DNA of 64,000 bases from Paraburkholderia bannensis NBRC 103871 (GTDB lineage: Bacteria; Pseudomonadota; Gammaproteobacteria; Burkholderiales; Burkholderiaceae), in the NCBI RefSeq assembly GCF_000685015.1, contig NZ_BAYA01000016.1, forward strand, positions 62,001-126,000, in the 5' to 3' direction. Below the pieces are notes generated by a model that worked only from the letters and a program-made list of their open reading frames with translations, ran no database searches and was not told the DNA's origin. The position numbers and the translations under genes are program-made. Below, in pieces: positions 41,950-50,579 of the stretch. Numbering within the stretch: the stretch's first letter is position 1; every line of letters begins with the position of its first letter.

Positions 41950-42966
41950 TCAACCGTCCTTGAACAGGAAGCTGTATGCATTGAGCGCAGGCACGCCGCC
42001 CAGATGTGCGTACAGCACTTTCGAGCCCGCCGGGAATTCGCCCAGCCGCACCTTGTCGATCATCCCTTGCATGGATTTGCCCTCGTAAACCGGATCGGTC
42101 AGCATCCCTTCGAGTCGCGCGCATAGTCGAATCGCCTCCAGCGTGCCCTCGTTCGGCAGCCCGTATTCCGGCCCGCCGTAACGCGTATCGAGCACGATGT
42201 CCTCGTCGCGGATCGGCTTGCCGAGATCGACGATTTCAGCGGTATGACGCGCGATGCGCGCAATCTGGTCGCGCGTCTGCGCAGGCTTGGCCGACGCGTC
42301 GATGCCGATGACGCGATCCGCGCGCCCGTCCTTCGCGAAGCCCACCACCATGCCCGCCTGCGTGCTCCCCGTCACCGAGCATACGACGACGTAATCGAAG
42401 CGAATGCCCATTTGCGCTTCCTGTTCGCGCACTTCTTCGGCAAAGCGCACAAAGCCCAGCCCGCCCAGCGGATGCTCCGAGCAACCCGCCGGAATCGGAA
42501 ACGGCTTGCCGCCCGCCTTGCGCACGCTGTCGAGCGCGTCTTCCCAGCTCGGACGAATGCCGATATCGAAGCCGTCCGGCACGAGCCGCACGTCCGCGCC
42601 CATGATGCGCGACATCTCGATGTTGCCGACGCGGTCATACACCGCGTCGTAATAGTTCACCCAGTTTTCCTGCACGAGTACGCACTTTAGCCCCAGATGC
42701 GCGGCGACGGCGGCCACCTGACGCGTCTGGTTCGACTGGATGCCGCCAATCGACACGAGCGTGTCGCAACCCTGTTCGAGCGCTTCGGGAATCAGATATT
42801 CGAGCTTGCGCGTCTTGTTGCCGCCGAACGCGAGGCCGCTATTGCAGTCCTCGCGTTTCGCATAGAGCTCGACCTGGCCGCCCAGATGCGCGGACAGGCG
42901 GCGTAGCGGCTGGATCGGGCTCGGGCCGAAGGTGAGCGGATAACGGGGAAATCGATCGAGGTTCAT
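41950..42966 (-). CDS. acdS: 1-aminocyclopropane-1-carboxylate deaminase
   Basis: A 338-residue PLP enzyme that splits ACC, the plant ethylene precursor, into 2-oxobutanoate and ammonia. Known ACC-deaminase residues are all in place: Lys51 (PLP Schiff base, in GGNKTRKLEYL), Ser78, Tyr268, Tyr294-Glu295 (DPVYEGKS) and Leu322. The Glu295/Leu322 pair separates true deaminase from D-cysteine desulfhydrase homologues. Length matches the family exactly. It diverges from its Lrp-type regulator. Suggests a plant-associated host. Confidence 0.97.
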   Translation of the reverse strand: MNLDRFPRYPLTFGPSPIQPLRRLSAHLGGQVELYAKREDCNSGLAFGGNKTRKLEYLIPEALEQGCDTLVSIGGIQSNQTRQVAAVAAHLGLKCVLVQENWVNYYDAVYDRVGNIEMSRIMGADVRLVPDGFDIGIRPSWEDALDSVRKAGGKPFPIPAGCSEHPLGGLGFVRFAEEVREQEAQMGIRFDYVVVCSVTGSTQAGMVVGFAKDGRADRVIGIDASAKPAQTRDQIARIARHTAEIVDLGKPIRDEDIVLDTRYGGPEYGLPNEGTLEAIRLCARLEGMLTDPVYEGKSMQGMIDKVRLGEFPAGSKVLYAHLGGVPALNAYSFLFKDG

Positions 42967-43131
42967 GCGGCGCTCCTGGGTTTATCAATGAAGGGTTGTT
43001 CCGTCGCGATAAAAGGATGATAGAAATGCCCGCGAAAAATGAGCTTGCGAAATAAATATCGATTACTTACTTTGAAGTCGTGACGAGGTGTAGCAACACA
43101 TTTTCTGTTCGTAAAACCGGAGCCGCACGCA

Positions 43132-43632
43132 ATGAAATTAAGCCGAAAAGCCGACGCCGCCGCGCCTGCCGCACCCGCACTGGATCGCATCGACCGCGCG
43201 ATCCTGCGGCAGTTGCAGGCGGATGCGTCGATTTCGAACGTGACTCTCGCGAGCAAGGTGAAGCTGAGCGCGCCCGCGTGCTTGCGGCGCGTGGAGCGGC
43301 TCAAGGAGGCCGGCCTGATTCGCGGTGTCGTCGCGCTGCTCGACCCGAAGGCGCTGGGCGCGGGGATGGTGGTGGTGATCGGCTTCGTGCTCGATCGCTC
43401 GACGCCGGATGCTTTCGCCGATTTTGAAAAAGCGGCGCGCAAGGTATCAGGCTGTATGGAGTGTCACGTGGTGACCGGCGAATTCGACTACTTCATGCTC
43501 GTTCGCACGCGTGACAGCGAGAGCTTCAATCGCCTGCATGCGGAGCAGTTGCTGTATCTGCCGGGCGTGCGGCAGGTACGGTCGTTCATGGTGCTCAAGG
43601 AGATCCTGTCGACGCATGCGCTGCCGCTTTGA
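43132..43632 (+). CDS. acdR: Lrp/AsnC family regulator of ACC deaminase
   Basis: A 166-residue Lrp-family protein: LDRIDRAILRQLQADASISNVTLASKVKLSAPACLRRVERLKEAGLI (helix-turn-helix) and a RAM ligand domain (AGMVVVIGFVLDRSTPDAFADFEKAARKVSGCMECHVVTGEFDYFMLVRT). AcdR proteins sense ACC or Leu and activate or repress acdS. The divergent arrangement with a ~165-bp gap is the usual one in Burkholderia. Confidence 0.92.
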   Translation: MKLSRKADAAAPAAPALDRIDRAILRQLQADASISNVTLASKVKLSAPACLRRVERLKEAGLIRGVVALLDPKALGAGMVVVIGFVLDRSTPDAFADFEKAARKVSGCMECHVVTGEFDYFMLVRTRDSESFNRLHAEQLLYLPGVRQVRSFMVLKEILSTHALPL

Positions 43633-43674
43633 TGTCCTCGACATCGTTCAGGCGGCGCATGGGCGACAGGCGGT

Positions 43675-44838
43675 TTAACGCAGCGAGCAGTTGAGCCAGT
43701 GTGCAATGCGCTCGCCGTCGAGCCGCGAGCCTTCGGCGCTCGCGCTGTCGAGCATCGTCACGATCACGGGGCGGCGGCCATGCACCATCATGCGCAGCAC
43801 CATGTTGTGCCCCGACTCGTTGATGAAGCCGGTTTTCTGCACGCTGGCCTGCACGCGTCCGTAACGCACCAGCCGGTTGCTGCTCACATATTGAAGCTGG
43901 CCGTGGCCGGTCGGGACGCGCTGTTCGTTATCGGTCGAATAGCGGCGAATCAGCGGATAAGCGTCGGCCGCGCGCACGAGGTTCGCCAGTTCGCGCGCCG
44001 TGGAGACGTTCTGCGGCGAGAGCCCCGTTGCGTTGACAAAGTGCGTGTGCGGCATGCCGAGGCTGCGCGCCTTCGCATTCATCGCGGCGACGAAGGCGGG
44101 ACGCCCGCCCGGATAGTCGCGCGAAAGCGCCGCTGCCGCGCGGTTCTCGGACGACATCAGCGCGATGTGCAGCATGTCGGCGCGCGTGAGGTTCGAGCCC
44201 ACGGTGAGGCGCGAGGTCGTGAACTTGAGCGTATCCAGGTCGGCGCTCGTCACGCCGATGCGCTGCGCGAGCGGCGCGTTGCGCTGGTCGAGCCAGACCA
44301 CGGCGGTCATCAGCTTGGACACCGAGGCGATCGGCACGACGTGATCGGCGTTGCGTGCGTAGAGCTGCGTGTGCGTCGGTTCGTCGACGATATAGACCGC
44401 GCGCGAAAAGAGCCGCGTGCGCGAGGCCATCGTGAATCCGCAGCGCGCGAGCAGGCGCGGCGCGTTGGTCGCCGATTTGGCCGCCGATTTAACCGGCGCG
44501 GTGTGCGAGGCGCGCGACGGCGGCGCGATATTCACAACCTTGTGCGGAACGTCGTGCGGCGTGTGACGAGGTTTCGCGCGCTTCGTCTGTTTTGCGCGGC
44601 GTTTCGCGTCCGGCAGCTTGCTGGCGGCGACGGCGGGCGTGGCGCGATGCACCGAGCGCGGTTTGCGCGTGAGCTTTTTCTTTTTCGCGACGACATGCGC
44701 GTGCGGCGCGGCGTGATGCCGGTGCGTCGTGGCGGCGAAACTGGTGGTCGCCGTAAAACCGGCGAGAAGCAGGGCGGACAGGGCGAACGAAAGTCGGGAA
44801 AGGGAGATCACCGGCAGAGGCAGTTGAAGCGGGTACAA
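43675..44838 (-). CDS. pbpG: D-alanyl-D-alanine endopeptidase (PBP7-like)
   Basis: A 387-residue penicillin-binding protein of the S11/DacA family. N-terminal signal-like segment (ISLSRLSFALSALLLAGFTATTSFAA), then a ~100-residue basic, Ala/Pro/His/Lys-rich region, then the enzyme: S172-x-x-K175 (ASVSK), SEN motif (MSSENRAAAAL) and KTG (VQKTGFINESG). Cleaves cross-links in peptidoglycan. The long basic linker is unusual and could bind the cell surface or DNA. The start is TTG as annotated; an internal GTG (44811) is the alternative, and no ribosome-binding site is clear. Confidence 0.88.
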   Translation of the reverse strand: MYPLQLPLPVISLSRLSFALSALLLAGFTATTSFAATTHRHHAAPHAHVVAKKKKLTRKPRSVHRATPAVAASKLPDAKRRAKQTKRAKPRHTPHDVPHKVVNIAPPSRASHTAPVKSAAKSATNAPRLLARCGFTMASRTRLFSRAVYIVDEPTHTQLYARNADHVVPIASVSKLMTAVVWLDQRNAPLAQRIGVTSADLDTLKFTTSRLTVGSNLTRADMLHIALMSSENRAAAALSRDYPGGRPAFVAAMNAKARSLGMPHTHFVNATGLSPQNVSTARELANLVRAADAYPLIRRYSTDNEQRVPTGHGQLQYVSSNRLVRYGRVQASVQKTGFINESGHNMVLRMMVHGRRPVIVTMLDSASAEGSRLDGERIAHWLNCSLR

Positions 44839-44879
44839 AGATGGGCTGAATGCGGTCTGAATACGCGTGAGGCTCCATA

Positions 44880-44894
44880 TTACATGTCATGTAA
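44880..44894. promoter_or_regulatory. Perfect 15-bp palindrome TTACATGTCATGTAA
   Basis: TTACATG T CATGTAA lies between the divergent pbpG and isomerase genes. Arms of 7 bp with a single central base suggest a GntR-family or similar operator controlling the tetronate-type operon to the right. No candidate regulator gene is in the window. Confidence 0.5.
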
Positions 44895-45028
44895 GGCTTG
44901 ACGCAGCTTCTTGTAGGCGCAAGAGGTGTTACCGGTCTCAGGGTTATCGCGGATGCTTGCGTCCGGGGGCGCTTTTAGAATCGCTTTTAGAATGTTCGAC
45001 TGCCAATTTTGCGACTCTGGAGTTTTCG

Positions 45029-45817
45029 ATGCCTCGTTTTGCCGCCAATCTGTCCATGATGTACACCGAGCACGCATTCCTGGATCGTTTCGCCGCGGCG
45101 GCGCGTGACGGTTTCGAGGCAGTCGAGTATCTGTTTCCCTACGAGCACACGCCCGAGGAACTGAAGGCGCGGCTCGACGACGCCGGCCTCGCGCAGGTGC
45201 TGTTCAATGCGTCGCCGGGCGACTGGGCCGCGGGCGAGCGCGGCATGGCCTCCTTGCCGGGCCGCGAGGACGCGTTCCGCCGCAGCATCGAGCAGGCGCT
45301 TGCCTACGCGCGCGTGCTCGGCAATCGCAAGCTGCACGTCATGGCTGGCCTCGTCGCGTCGCCGCAAGCGCGCGCGGCGCAGCGCGAAACCTATCTGAAG
45401 AACCTCGCCTTCGCCGCGCAGGCCGCACAGGCCGAAGGCGTCACCATCCTGATCGAGCCGATCAACCCGCGCGACATGCCGGGTTACCTGCTCAATCGCC
45501 AGGATGACGCGCACGCCATCTGCAAGGAAATCGGCGCGCCCAATCTCCAGGTGCAGTTCGACTGCTATCACTGCCAGATCGTCGAAGGCGACTTGAGCGT
45601 GAAGCTTGAGCGCGACATGGCGGGCATCGGCCATATCCAGATCGCGGGCGTGCCCGAGCGCCACGAGCCGGATCGTGGCGAGCTCAACTATCCCTGGCTG
45701 TTCGAGCGCATCGACGCGCTCGGCTATACCGGCTGGATCGGCTGCGAGTACCGTCCGCGCACGACGGCGTCGGCGGGTCTCGGCTGGATCCGGCCTTATC
45801 TGCCCGCGCGCGACTGA
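45029..45817 (+). CDS. Hydroxypyruvate/2-oxotetronate isomerase-like (OtnI family)
   Basis: A 262-residue TIM-barrel isomerase of the Hyi/OtnI family: MPRFAANLSMMYTEHAFLDRFAAAARDGFEAVEYLFPYEH opening, LFNASPGDWAAGERGMASLPGRE, TILIEPINPRDMPGYLLNR and QVQFDCYHCQIVEGDL, with C-terminal EYRPRTTASAGLGW. Catalytic Glu residues sit in IEPIN and GCEYRP. OtnI and hydroxypyruvate isomerase are hard to tell apart from sequence; the next gene (DenD-like) favours 2-oxo-tetronate isomerase. ATG 45029 is chosen; the upstream extension is nonsense-like. Confidence 0.88.
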   Translation: MPRFAANLSMMYTEHAFLDRFAAAARDGFEAVEYLFPYEHTPEELKARLDDAGLAQVLFNASPGDWAAGERGMASLPGREDAFRRSIEQALAYARVLGNRKLHVMAGLVASPQARAAQRETYLKNLAFAAQAAQAEGVTILIEPINPRDMPGYLLNRQDDAHAICKEIGAPNLQVQFDCYHCQIVEGDLSVKLERDMAGIGHIQIAGVPERHEPDRGELNYPWLFERIDALGYTGWIGCEYRPRTTASAGLGWIRPYLPARD

Positions 45818-45897
45818 CGGTTTTTCCGCGCGCAGGGTCGCTGCAGTTTCAGTCACAGTCGTCGCAGTTCCCACAAGCATGAACGGAGCAATCGAAC

Positions 45898-46899
45898 ATG
45901 AAAGTGCTGATTACCGGTGGTGCGGGGTTCCTGGGGCAACGTCTCGCGCGCGACCTGCTCGCGCGCGGCGCGTTGCGCAAGACATTGCAGAACGGCGGCG
46001 CGCCTGAGCCGATCACTGAGCTGGTGCTGCTCGACACCACGCCCGCGCAGGCGCCCGACGATGCGCGCGTGCGCGTCGAAACCGGCGACGTGGCGGATCG
46101 CGCGGTGCTGGAGCGGCTGATCGACGCGGACACCGCGGTGATTTTTCACCTGGCCGCGATCCTCAGCGCCGAGGCCGAAGCCGAGTTCGATCTGGGCATG
46201 CGCATCAACCTCGACGGCACGCGTGCGCTGCTCGAAGTGTGCCGCGCGCTTGGGCATCATCCGCGTCTCGTGTTTACGAGTTCGGTGGCGGTCTATGGCG
46301 GCGACCTGCCCGAGGAAGTGCAGGACGACACCGCGCTCGATCCGCAGTCGTCGTATGGCGTGCAGAAGGCGATGGCCGAGCTGCTGATCGGCGACTATTC
46401 GCGGCGCGGTTTTGTCGATGGGCGCGTGCTGCGGCTGCCGACCGTCGCGGTGCGTCCGGGACGCCCGAGCGGCGCGGCGTCGTCGTTCGCGAGCGGCATC
46501 GTGCGCGAGGCGCTCAATGGCGAGACGGCCGTGTGTCCCGTAAGCGGCTCGACGAGCATCTGGCTGCTGTCGCCGCGCAAGGCGGTGCAGTGCCTCGTGA
46601 CGGCCGCCGAACTCGACAGCGCGGTGCTGGGCACGCGGCGCATCGTCAATCTGCCGGGCGTGTCGACGACCGTCGATGAAATGATCGAGGAACTGAGCAA
46701 GTTCGGCGGATCGAAGGCGGTCGGGCGCGTGGAGTGGGTGCCCGATGAGGTGATCGAACGCATCGTCAGCAGCTGGCCGTCGAGCTGGAACGTCGCGCGC
46801 GCGAAGAAGCTGGGCTTCTCGGGCGATGCGTCGTTCCACGCCATCGTCAAGGTCTACGTGGAAGACGAACTGCCCTGGGCGGAAAAGAAGCGCGCATGA
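45898..46899 (+). CDS. denD: NAD-dependent epimerase/dehydratase, D-erythronate dehydrogenase-like
   Basis: A 333-residue short-chain extended Rossmann protein. MKVLITGGAGFLGQRLARDLLARGAL (GxxGxxG), GDVADRAVLERLI, FHLAAILSAEAEAEFDLGMRINLDGTRALLEVC, catalytic Ser in FTSSVAVYGG and Y-x-x-x-K in SSYGVQKAMAE. The S-A-E-A-E-A-x-F-D-L-G stretch and W-L-L-S-P-R are features of the DenD group. Expected reaction: D-erythronate plus NAD to 2-oxo-D-erythronate. Neighbour isomerase fits. Its stop overlaps the next ATG by 4 bases. Confidence 0.85.
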   Translation: MKVLITGGAGFLGQRLARDLLARGALRKTLQNGGAPEPITELVLLDTTPAQAPDDARVRVETGDVADRAVLERLIDADTAVIFHLAAILSAEAEAEFDLGMRINLDGTRALLEVCRALGHHPRLVFTSSVAVYGGDLPEEVQDDTALDPQSSYGVQKAMAELLIGDYSRRGFVDGRVLRLPTVAVRPGRPSGAASSFASGIVREALNGETAVCPVSGSTSIWLLSPRKAVQCLVTAAELDSAVLGTRRIVNLPGVSTTVDEMIEELSKFGGSKAVGRVEWVPDEVIERIVSSWPSSWNVARAKKLGFSGDASFHAIVKVYVEDELPWAEKKRA

Positions 46900-47801
46900 A
46901 CCGCAACGACTACGAAGTGCACGACGCGCGCTTTCGCTCGCTGATTCAGGCGAACGCGCCGCTGGAAAAGATCGCCGGCGACTGCCTCTGGACGGAGGGG
47001 CCGGCGTATTTTCCGGCGGCGGACATGCTCGTGTGGAGCGACATTCCGAACAACCGCATGATGCGCTGGGCGCCCGGCATGGGCGCAGGCGTGTTCCGCA
47101 GCAACGCGAATTTCAGCAACGGCAATACGCGCGACAACGAGGGCCGCCTCGTGAGCTGCGAGCACGGCCGGCGTTGTATTTCCCGCACGGAGCACGACGG
47201 CAGCGTGGCCGTGCTGGTGTCGCACTATCAGGGCAAGCGCTTCAATTCGCCGAACGACCTGATCGTCGATACGCAGGGCACGATCTGGTTCTCCGACCCC
47301 GACTACGGGATCATGAGCGACTACGAAGGCTTTCGCGCGGAGAGCGAAATTGGCGGCTGTCACGTCTATGCGCTCGCACGCGGCGAGCGCGAGGCGCGCC
47401 GCGTGGCCGACGATTTCGTCAAGCCGAACGGCCTGGCGTTTTCGCCGGACGAATCGCGGCTCTATATCGCCGATTCAGGCGCGTCGCACGTCGAGGGCGG
47501 CCCGCGCCATATTCGCGTGTTCGACGTCGATAACGGCGTGCTGCGCAATGGCCGCGTGTTCATCGAGATGTCGAGCGGCGTGCCCGATGGCTTTCGCGTG
47601 GACGAGCACGGCAACGTCTGGACAAGCGCCGAAGACGGCGTGCACTGCTATTCGCCGCAGGGCGAACTGCTCGGCAAGATCCTGCTGCCGGAAGTGGTGT
47701 CGAACCTCACGTTCGGCGGGCTGAACCGCAACCGGCTTTTCATCACCGCGACGTCGTCGGTGTATTCGGTCTACGTCGGCGTGCGCGGGGCGGGGCGCTG
47801 A
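46896..47801 (+). CDS. SMP-30/gluconolactonase family protein
   Basis: A 301-residue six-bladed beta-propeller: EKIAGDCLWTEGPAYFPAADMLVWSDIPNNRMMRW (metal Glu), FSNGNTRDNEGRLVSCEHGRRCISRTE, FNSPNDLIVDTQGTIWFSDPDYG (metal Asn) and FVKPNGLAFSPDESRLYIADSG (metal Asn/Asp). The family hydrolyses sugar lactones with a divalent metal. ATG overlaps the DenD stop by 4 bases, hence translationally coupled. Likely opens a tetronolactone or aldonolactone feeding the operon (inference). Confidence 0.9.
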   Translation: MNRNDYEVHDARFRSLIQANAPLEKIAGDCLWTEGPAYFPAADMLVWSDIPNNRMMRWAPGMGAGVFRSNANFSNGNTRDNEGRLVSCEHGRRCISRTEHDGSVAVLVSHYQGKRFNSPNDLIVDTQGTIWFSDPDYGIMSDYEGFRAESEIGGCHVYALARGEREARRVADDFVKPNGLAFSPDESRLYIADSGASHVEGGPRHIRVFDVDNGVLRNGRVFIEMSSGVPDGFRVDEHGNVWTSAEDGVHCYSPQGELLGKILLPEVVSNLTFGGLNRNRLFITATSSVYSVYVGVRGAGR

Positions 47802-47818
47802 ATCGCGCCCCTTTCTGC

Positions 47819-48418
47819 TTAAGCCGTGGTCGAGAGCAGGCCGGTGGTTTGACCGCTGGCCAGCATCAATTGCACGAGTTCGGCTTGGGCGGTTTGCAGC
47901 GCGGATTCGATCGAGCTGGCCTGCGCAAGCTTGGCGTTCTGTTGCGACGAGGCCGCCGATTTTGCGGTGGTGTCCGCGCTGCTTGCCGATCCCGACGACG
48001 ATCCCGCCGCTCCCGATGAGGACGACGACGCCGACGCCGTCGAAGACACAGAAGACGCCGCCTGCGACGAGCCGCCCGAGTTTTGCACCTGCGCCAGCTG
48101 CGCTTCGAGCGACTTGATCAGCGCCTTGAGCTTGTCGATGGCCGTCGTCGTTGCATCGCTCGATGACGACGAACCGCCGCCTCCGCCTCCGCCACCACCA
48201 CCGGATTTCTTCGCGCTCGAAGTCGAACTGGTCGATGAAGTCGACGAGGTCGAGGAAGTGCTGCCCGACGCTGCGCTCGCGGAGTTGCTATCCGTGCTGC
48301 TGGTGTTCGACGCCGTGTTCGAGGACGCATTCGACTGGGTCGACGGGTTCGAGCCGGTCGTGCCGGTGTAAGTCGTGCTGGTCGCGACCGTGGCCGCGCT
48401 GGTCGGCTGAATCTGCAT
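47819..48418 (-). CDS. Ser/Ala/Gly-rich low-complexity protein with FlxA-like coiled segment
   Basis: A 199-residue protein, mostly Ser, Thr, Ala and Asn, with a TSSTSS-type repeat near residues 53-68, a run of ten Gly (~73-82) and a run of five Ser. Residues ~91-112 (TAIDKLKALIKSLEAQLAQVQ) look like a coiled coil, and the C-terminal part (SSIESALQTAQAELVQLMLASGQ) like a helix, as in small FlxA-like proteins. No signal peptide. GGAAGGAATCC precedes the ATG, supporting the minus strand over an acidic ORF on the opposite strand. Function unknown. Confidence 0.6.
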   Translation of the reverse strand: MQIQPTSAATVATSTTYTGTTGSNPSTQSNASSNTASNTSSTDSNSASAASGSTSSTSSTSSTSSTSSAKKSGGGGGGGGGGSSSSSDATTTAIDKLKALIKSLEAQLAQVQNSGGSSQAASSVSSTASASSSSSGAAGSSSGSASSADTTAKSAASSQQNAKLAQASSIESALQTAQAELVQLMLASGQTTGLLSTTA

Positions 48419-48554
48419 GGATTCCTTCCCTGTGTAATGAGGCGGCGCGTCTGGCTTGCGCGATAAAGACCCCTAAACCGGATAACGGTCGCGATTGCGC
48501 AGTTCTGAAGGGCTCAATTCTTACCAGGTATTTCCAGTGGTTTCCCGGGCGGGG

Positions 48555-49385
48555 TCACATGCCCTTGAAGCGATCCGTATAGAGCCGGCTCACCACGAGC
48601 CGCGCTTCATGGCCGTGCAGGCGCAGCGTCAGCTTGCCGGCTTCGTCGCGCGAGGCGCTCGCGATGGCCTGGGCGCGCACGACCGTGCCGCGATGGATCT
48701 GCCAGAACGCCCGCGTATCGAGCCGTTGCAGCAGGTCGCGCAGCGACAGGCGGATCAGGTGTTCGCGCTCTGCGGTGACGACGCGCACGTATTTATCGGC
48801 GGATTCGAAGTACAGCACGTCATCGACAGGCACCATCGTGATGGTGTTGCCCGCGCTCGCCTGAAGCATGTGCAGCGGTTCGAGGCCCGGTTCCGCGCTT
48901 GCATGCGCAATGCCGAGCAGGCCGCGAAGCTGCTCGACAAGCGGCTCCAGCTGGTTCGGCGTCTCACCGCGCCTGGCGAGCGCCGCCTGAAGCCGCTCGC
49001 AGGTGCGCGCGAGCCGCTCCGTCTGCACGGGCTTGAGGACGTAATCGAGCGCGGCATGCTCGAACGCGCGCACGGCATATTCGTCGTAGGCCGTGACAAA
49101 CACGATGAGCGGCGGCGCGCTGGCGGTGTCATCGTCAGGCCAGTCTTCGGCGAGCGCCTGCGCGGCGTCCAGCCCGTTCATGCCCGGCATGCGGATGTCG
49201 AGGAACACCACATCGGGGCGGTGCGCCAGGCTTTCGCGCAGCGCCGAAGCGCCGTCGCCCACGGTCGCCAGCACGCGCAGGTCGGGCCATAGCCGCTGCA
49301 ATTCGGCTTGCAGATGGGCGGCCAGCAGGGGTTCGTCTTCGGCGATCAGGGCGGTGGCGTGCATGAGCGTGTCGTAGTCAGGCAT
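48555..49385 (-). CDS. LytTR-type response regulator
   Basis: A 276-residue response regulator. Receiver domain (~7-130): ALIAEDEPLLAAHLQAELQRLWPDL, phospho-acceptor Asp in DVVFLDIRMPGMNGLDAAQ, Thr/Lys in VFVTAYDEYAVRAFEHAALDYVLKPV. LytTR DNA-binding domain (~175-270): PVDDVLYFESADKYVRVVTAEREHLIRLSLRDLLQRL and FWQIHRGTVVRAQAI. Start 49385 overlaps the kinase stop by 8 bases; 49364 is an alternative. Partner of the LytS-type kinase; target unknown. Confidence 0.92.
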   Translation of the reverse strand: MPDYDTLMHATALIAEDEPLLAAHLQAELQRLWPDLRVLATVGDGASALRESLAHRPDVVFLDIRMPGMNGLDAAQALAEDWPDDDTASAPPLIVFVTAYDEYAVRAFEHAALDYVLKPVQTERLARTCERLQAALARRGETPNQLEPLVEQLRGLLGIAHASAEPGLEPLHMLQASAGNTITMVPVDDVLYFESADKYVRVVTAEREHLIRLSLRDLLQRLDTRAFWQIHRGTVVRAQAIASASRDEAGKLTLRLHGHEARLVVSRLYTDRFKGM

Positions 49386-50478
49386 AACAGGGCGCGGCGA
49401 TCGGCAGCCGCACGATGGCGAGCGCGCCGCCGCGTCCGTCGTCCGGTTCGGCCAGCGTGAACCGGGCGGCGTCGCCGTATAGCGCGGCCAGGCGCTCGCG
49501 CACCTGACGCAGGCCGAAGCGTGCGCCATCGGCGGGTGTTGCGTGCAGACCCGCGCCGGTGTCGCGCACGCTCAGGATCAGCGTTGCGCCTTCGCGGCGC
49601 GCGCGGACTTCGATCTCGCCGCCCGCGACGTTGGGCTCCAGGCCGTGCTTGAGCGCGTTTTCCACCAGCGGCTGCAACAGCAACGGCGGCACCGGCAGCG
49701 CGCCCAGCGTCTCGGGCAGGTCGAGCGTCGCATGCAGCCTGGGCCCCATGCGTACCTGCATCAGTTCGAGATAGTCGCGCACACGCGCGAATTCCGCCGT
49801 GAGCGCGTGCGCGTCCGTGCGCGAGGCGTCGAGCGTCGCACGCAGAAAGCCGTTCAGGTGGTCGAGCATGGCCTGCGCGCGCGGCGGATCGCTGCCGATC
49901 AGCACGCGCAGGTTCGCCAGCGTGTTGAACAGCATATGCGGTTCGAGTTGCGAGACCAGCAACCGCAACTGGTTCTCGGCGGCGGTGCGCAGTGCGGTTT
50001 CGGTGCGCGCCTGCATCGTCGCGAGGCGCCCGCGCGTGTAGAAAAACCACGTGCAGCCGAGCGCCAGCGCAAAGGTCGGGCCGAAGGTCGGCAGCAGCAC
50101 GTTGCTGTTGCGGAAGAACGCGAACGGATCGCGATGCACGCCGGTCAGCCAGTCGCCGATTGCATGGCCCGCGAAGTAGCCGACCACCACCGACACCACG
50201 AGCCACGGCGTCATCAAGCCCCAGCCTGGCCAGACGCGTTGGGGCGCGCCGGTATCCGGCGCGAGGCGCGAATATCGCCGCACGAGCGCAGTGAGGCCGT
50301 AACGGCCGCTTTCGATCAGCGCCTGGATGCACAGCGTGATGCTGAAGGAGTACTTGAGATTCGACGCGAAGCTCTCGTGCGCAAGGGTGCCGAACAGCAC
50401 GGTGCTGAGCGCGGCTATCGGAATCGCGATGCGGATTTCCCGCCAGAGCCAGGCGAGCGCGTTGCGGTAGGAAAACAT
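49378..50478 (-). CDS. LytS/YpdA-type sensor histidine kinase
   Basis: A 366-residue kinase. Four hydrophobic N-terminal segments (residues ~15-35, ~40-60, ~85-105 and ~127-150) form a membrane sensor. His-kinase domain: RLLVSQLEPHMLFNTLANLRVLI (phospho-His in the S-Q-L-x-P-H-x-L-F-N motif), N-box PLVENALKHGLEPN and G-box SVRDTGAGLHATPADGARFGLRQVRERLAALYG. The sensed signal is unknown. Operonic with the LytTR response regulator. Confidence 0.92.
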   Translation of the reverse strand: MFSYRNALAWLWREIRIAIPIAALSTVLFGTLAHESFASNLKYSFSITLCIQALIESGRYGLTALVRRYSRLAPDTGAPQRVWPGWGLMTPWLVVSVVVGYFAGHAIGDWLTGVHRDPFAFFRNSNVLLPTFGPTFALALGCTWFFYTRGRLATMQARTETALRTAAENQLRLLVSQLEPHMLFNTLANLRVLIGSDPPRAQAMLDHLNGFLRATLDASRTDAHALTAEFARVRDYLELMQVRMGPRLHATLDLPETLGALPVPPLLLQPLVENALKHGLEPNVAGGEIEVRARREGATLILSVRDTGAGLHATPADGARFGLRQVRERLAALYGDAARFTLAEPDDGRGGALAIVRLPIAAPCYA

Positions 50479-50579
50479 GTCGGCGTCCGGGTTCGGTGCT
50501 CAACGGGATGGGCGCGGCGCGCGCCGGTTGCTTCGGTGTGCACGCCGCGTGTGGCGGATTGTAGCGCCAGACAATCGGC

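Noticed and set aside
47931..48371. Acidic + strand ORF opposite the Ser-rich gene
   Set aside because: Simply the complement of Ser/Thr codons; has no ribosome-binding site, while the minus-strand frame has GGAAGGA.
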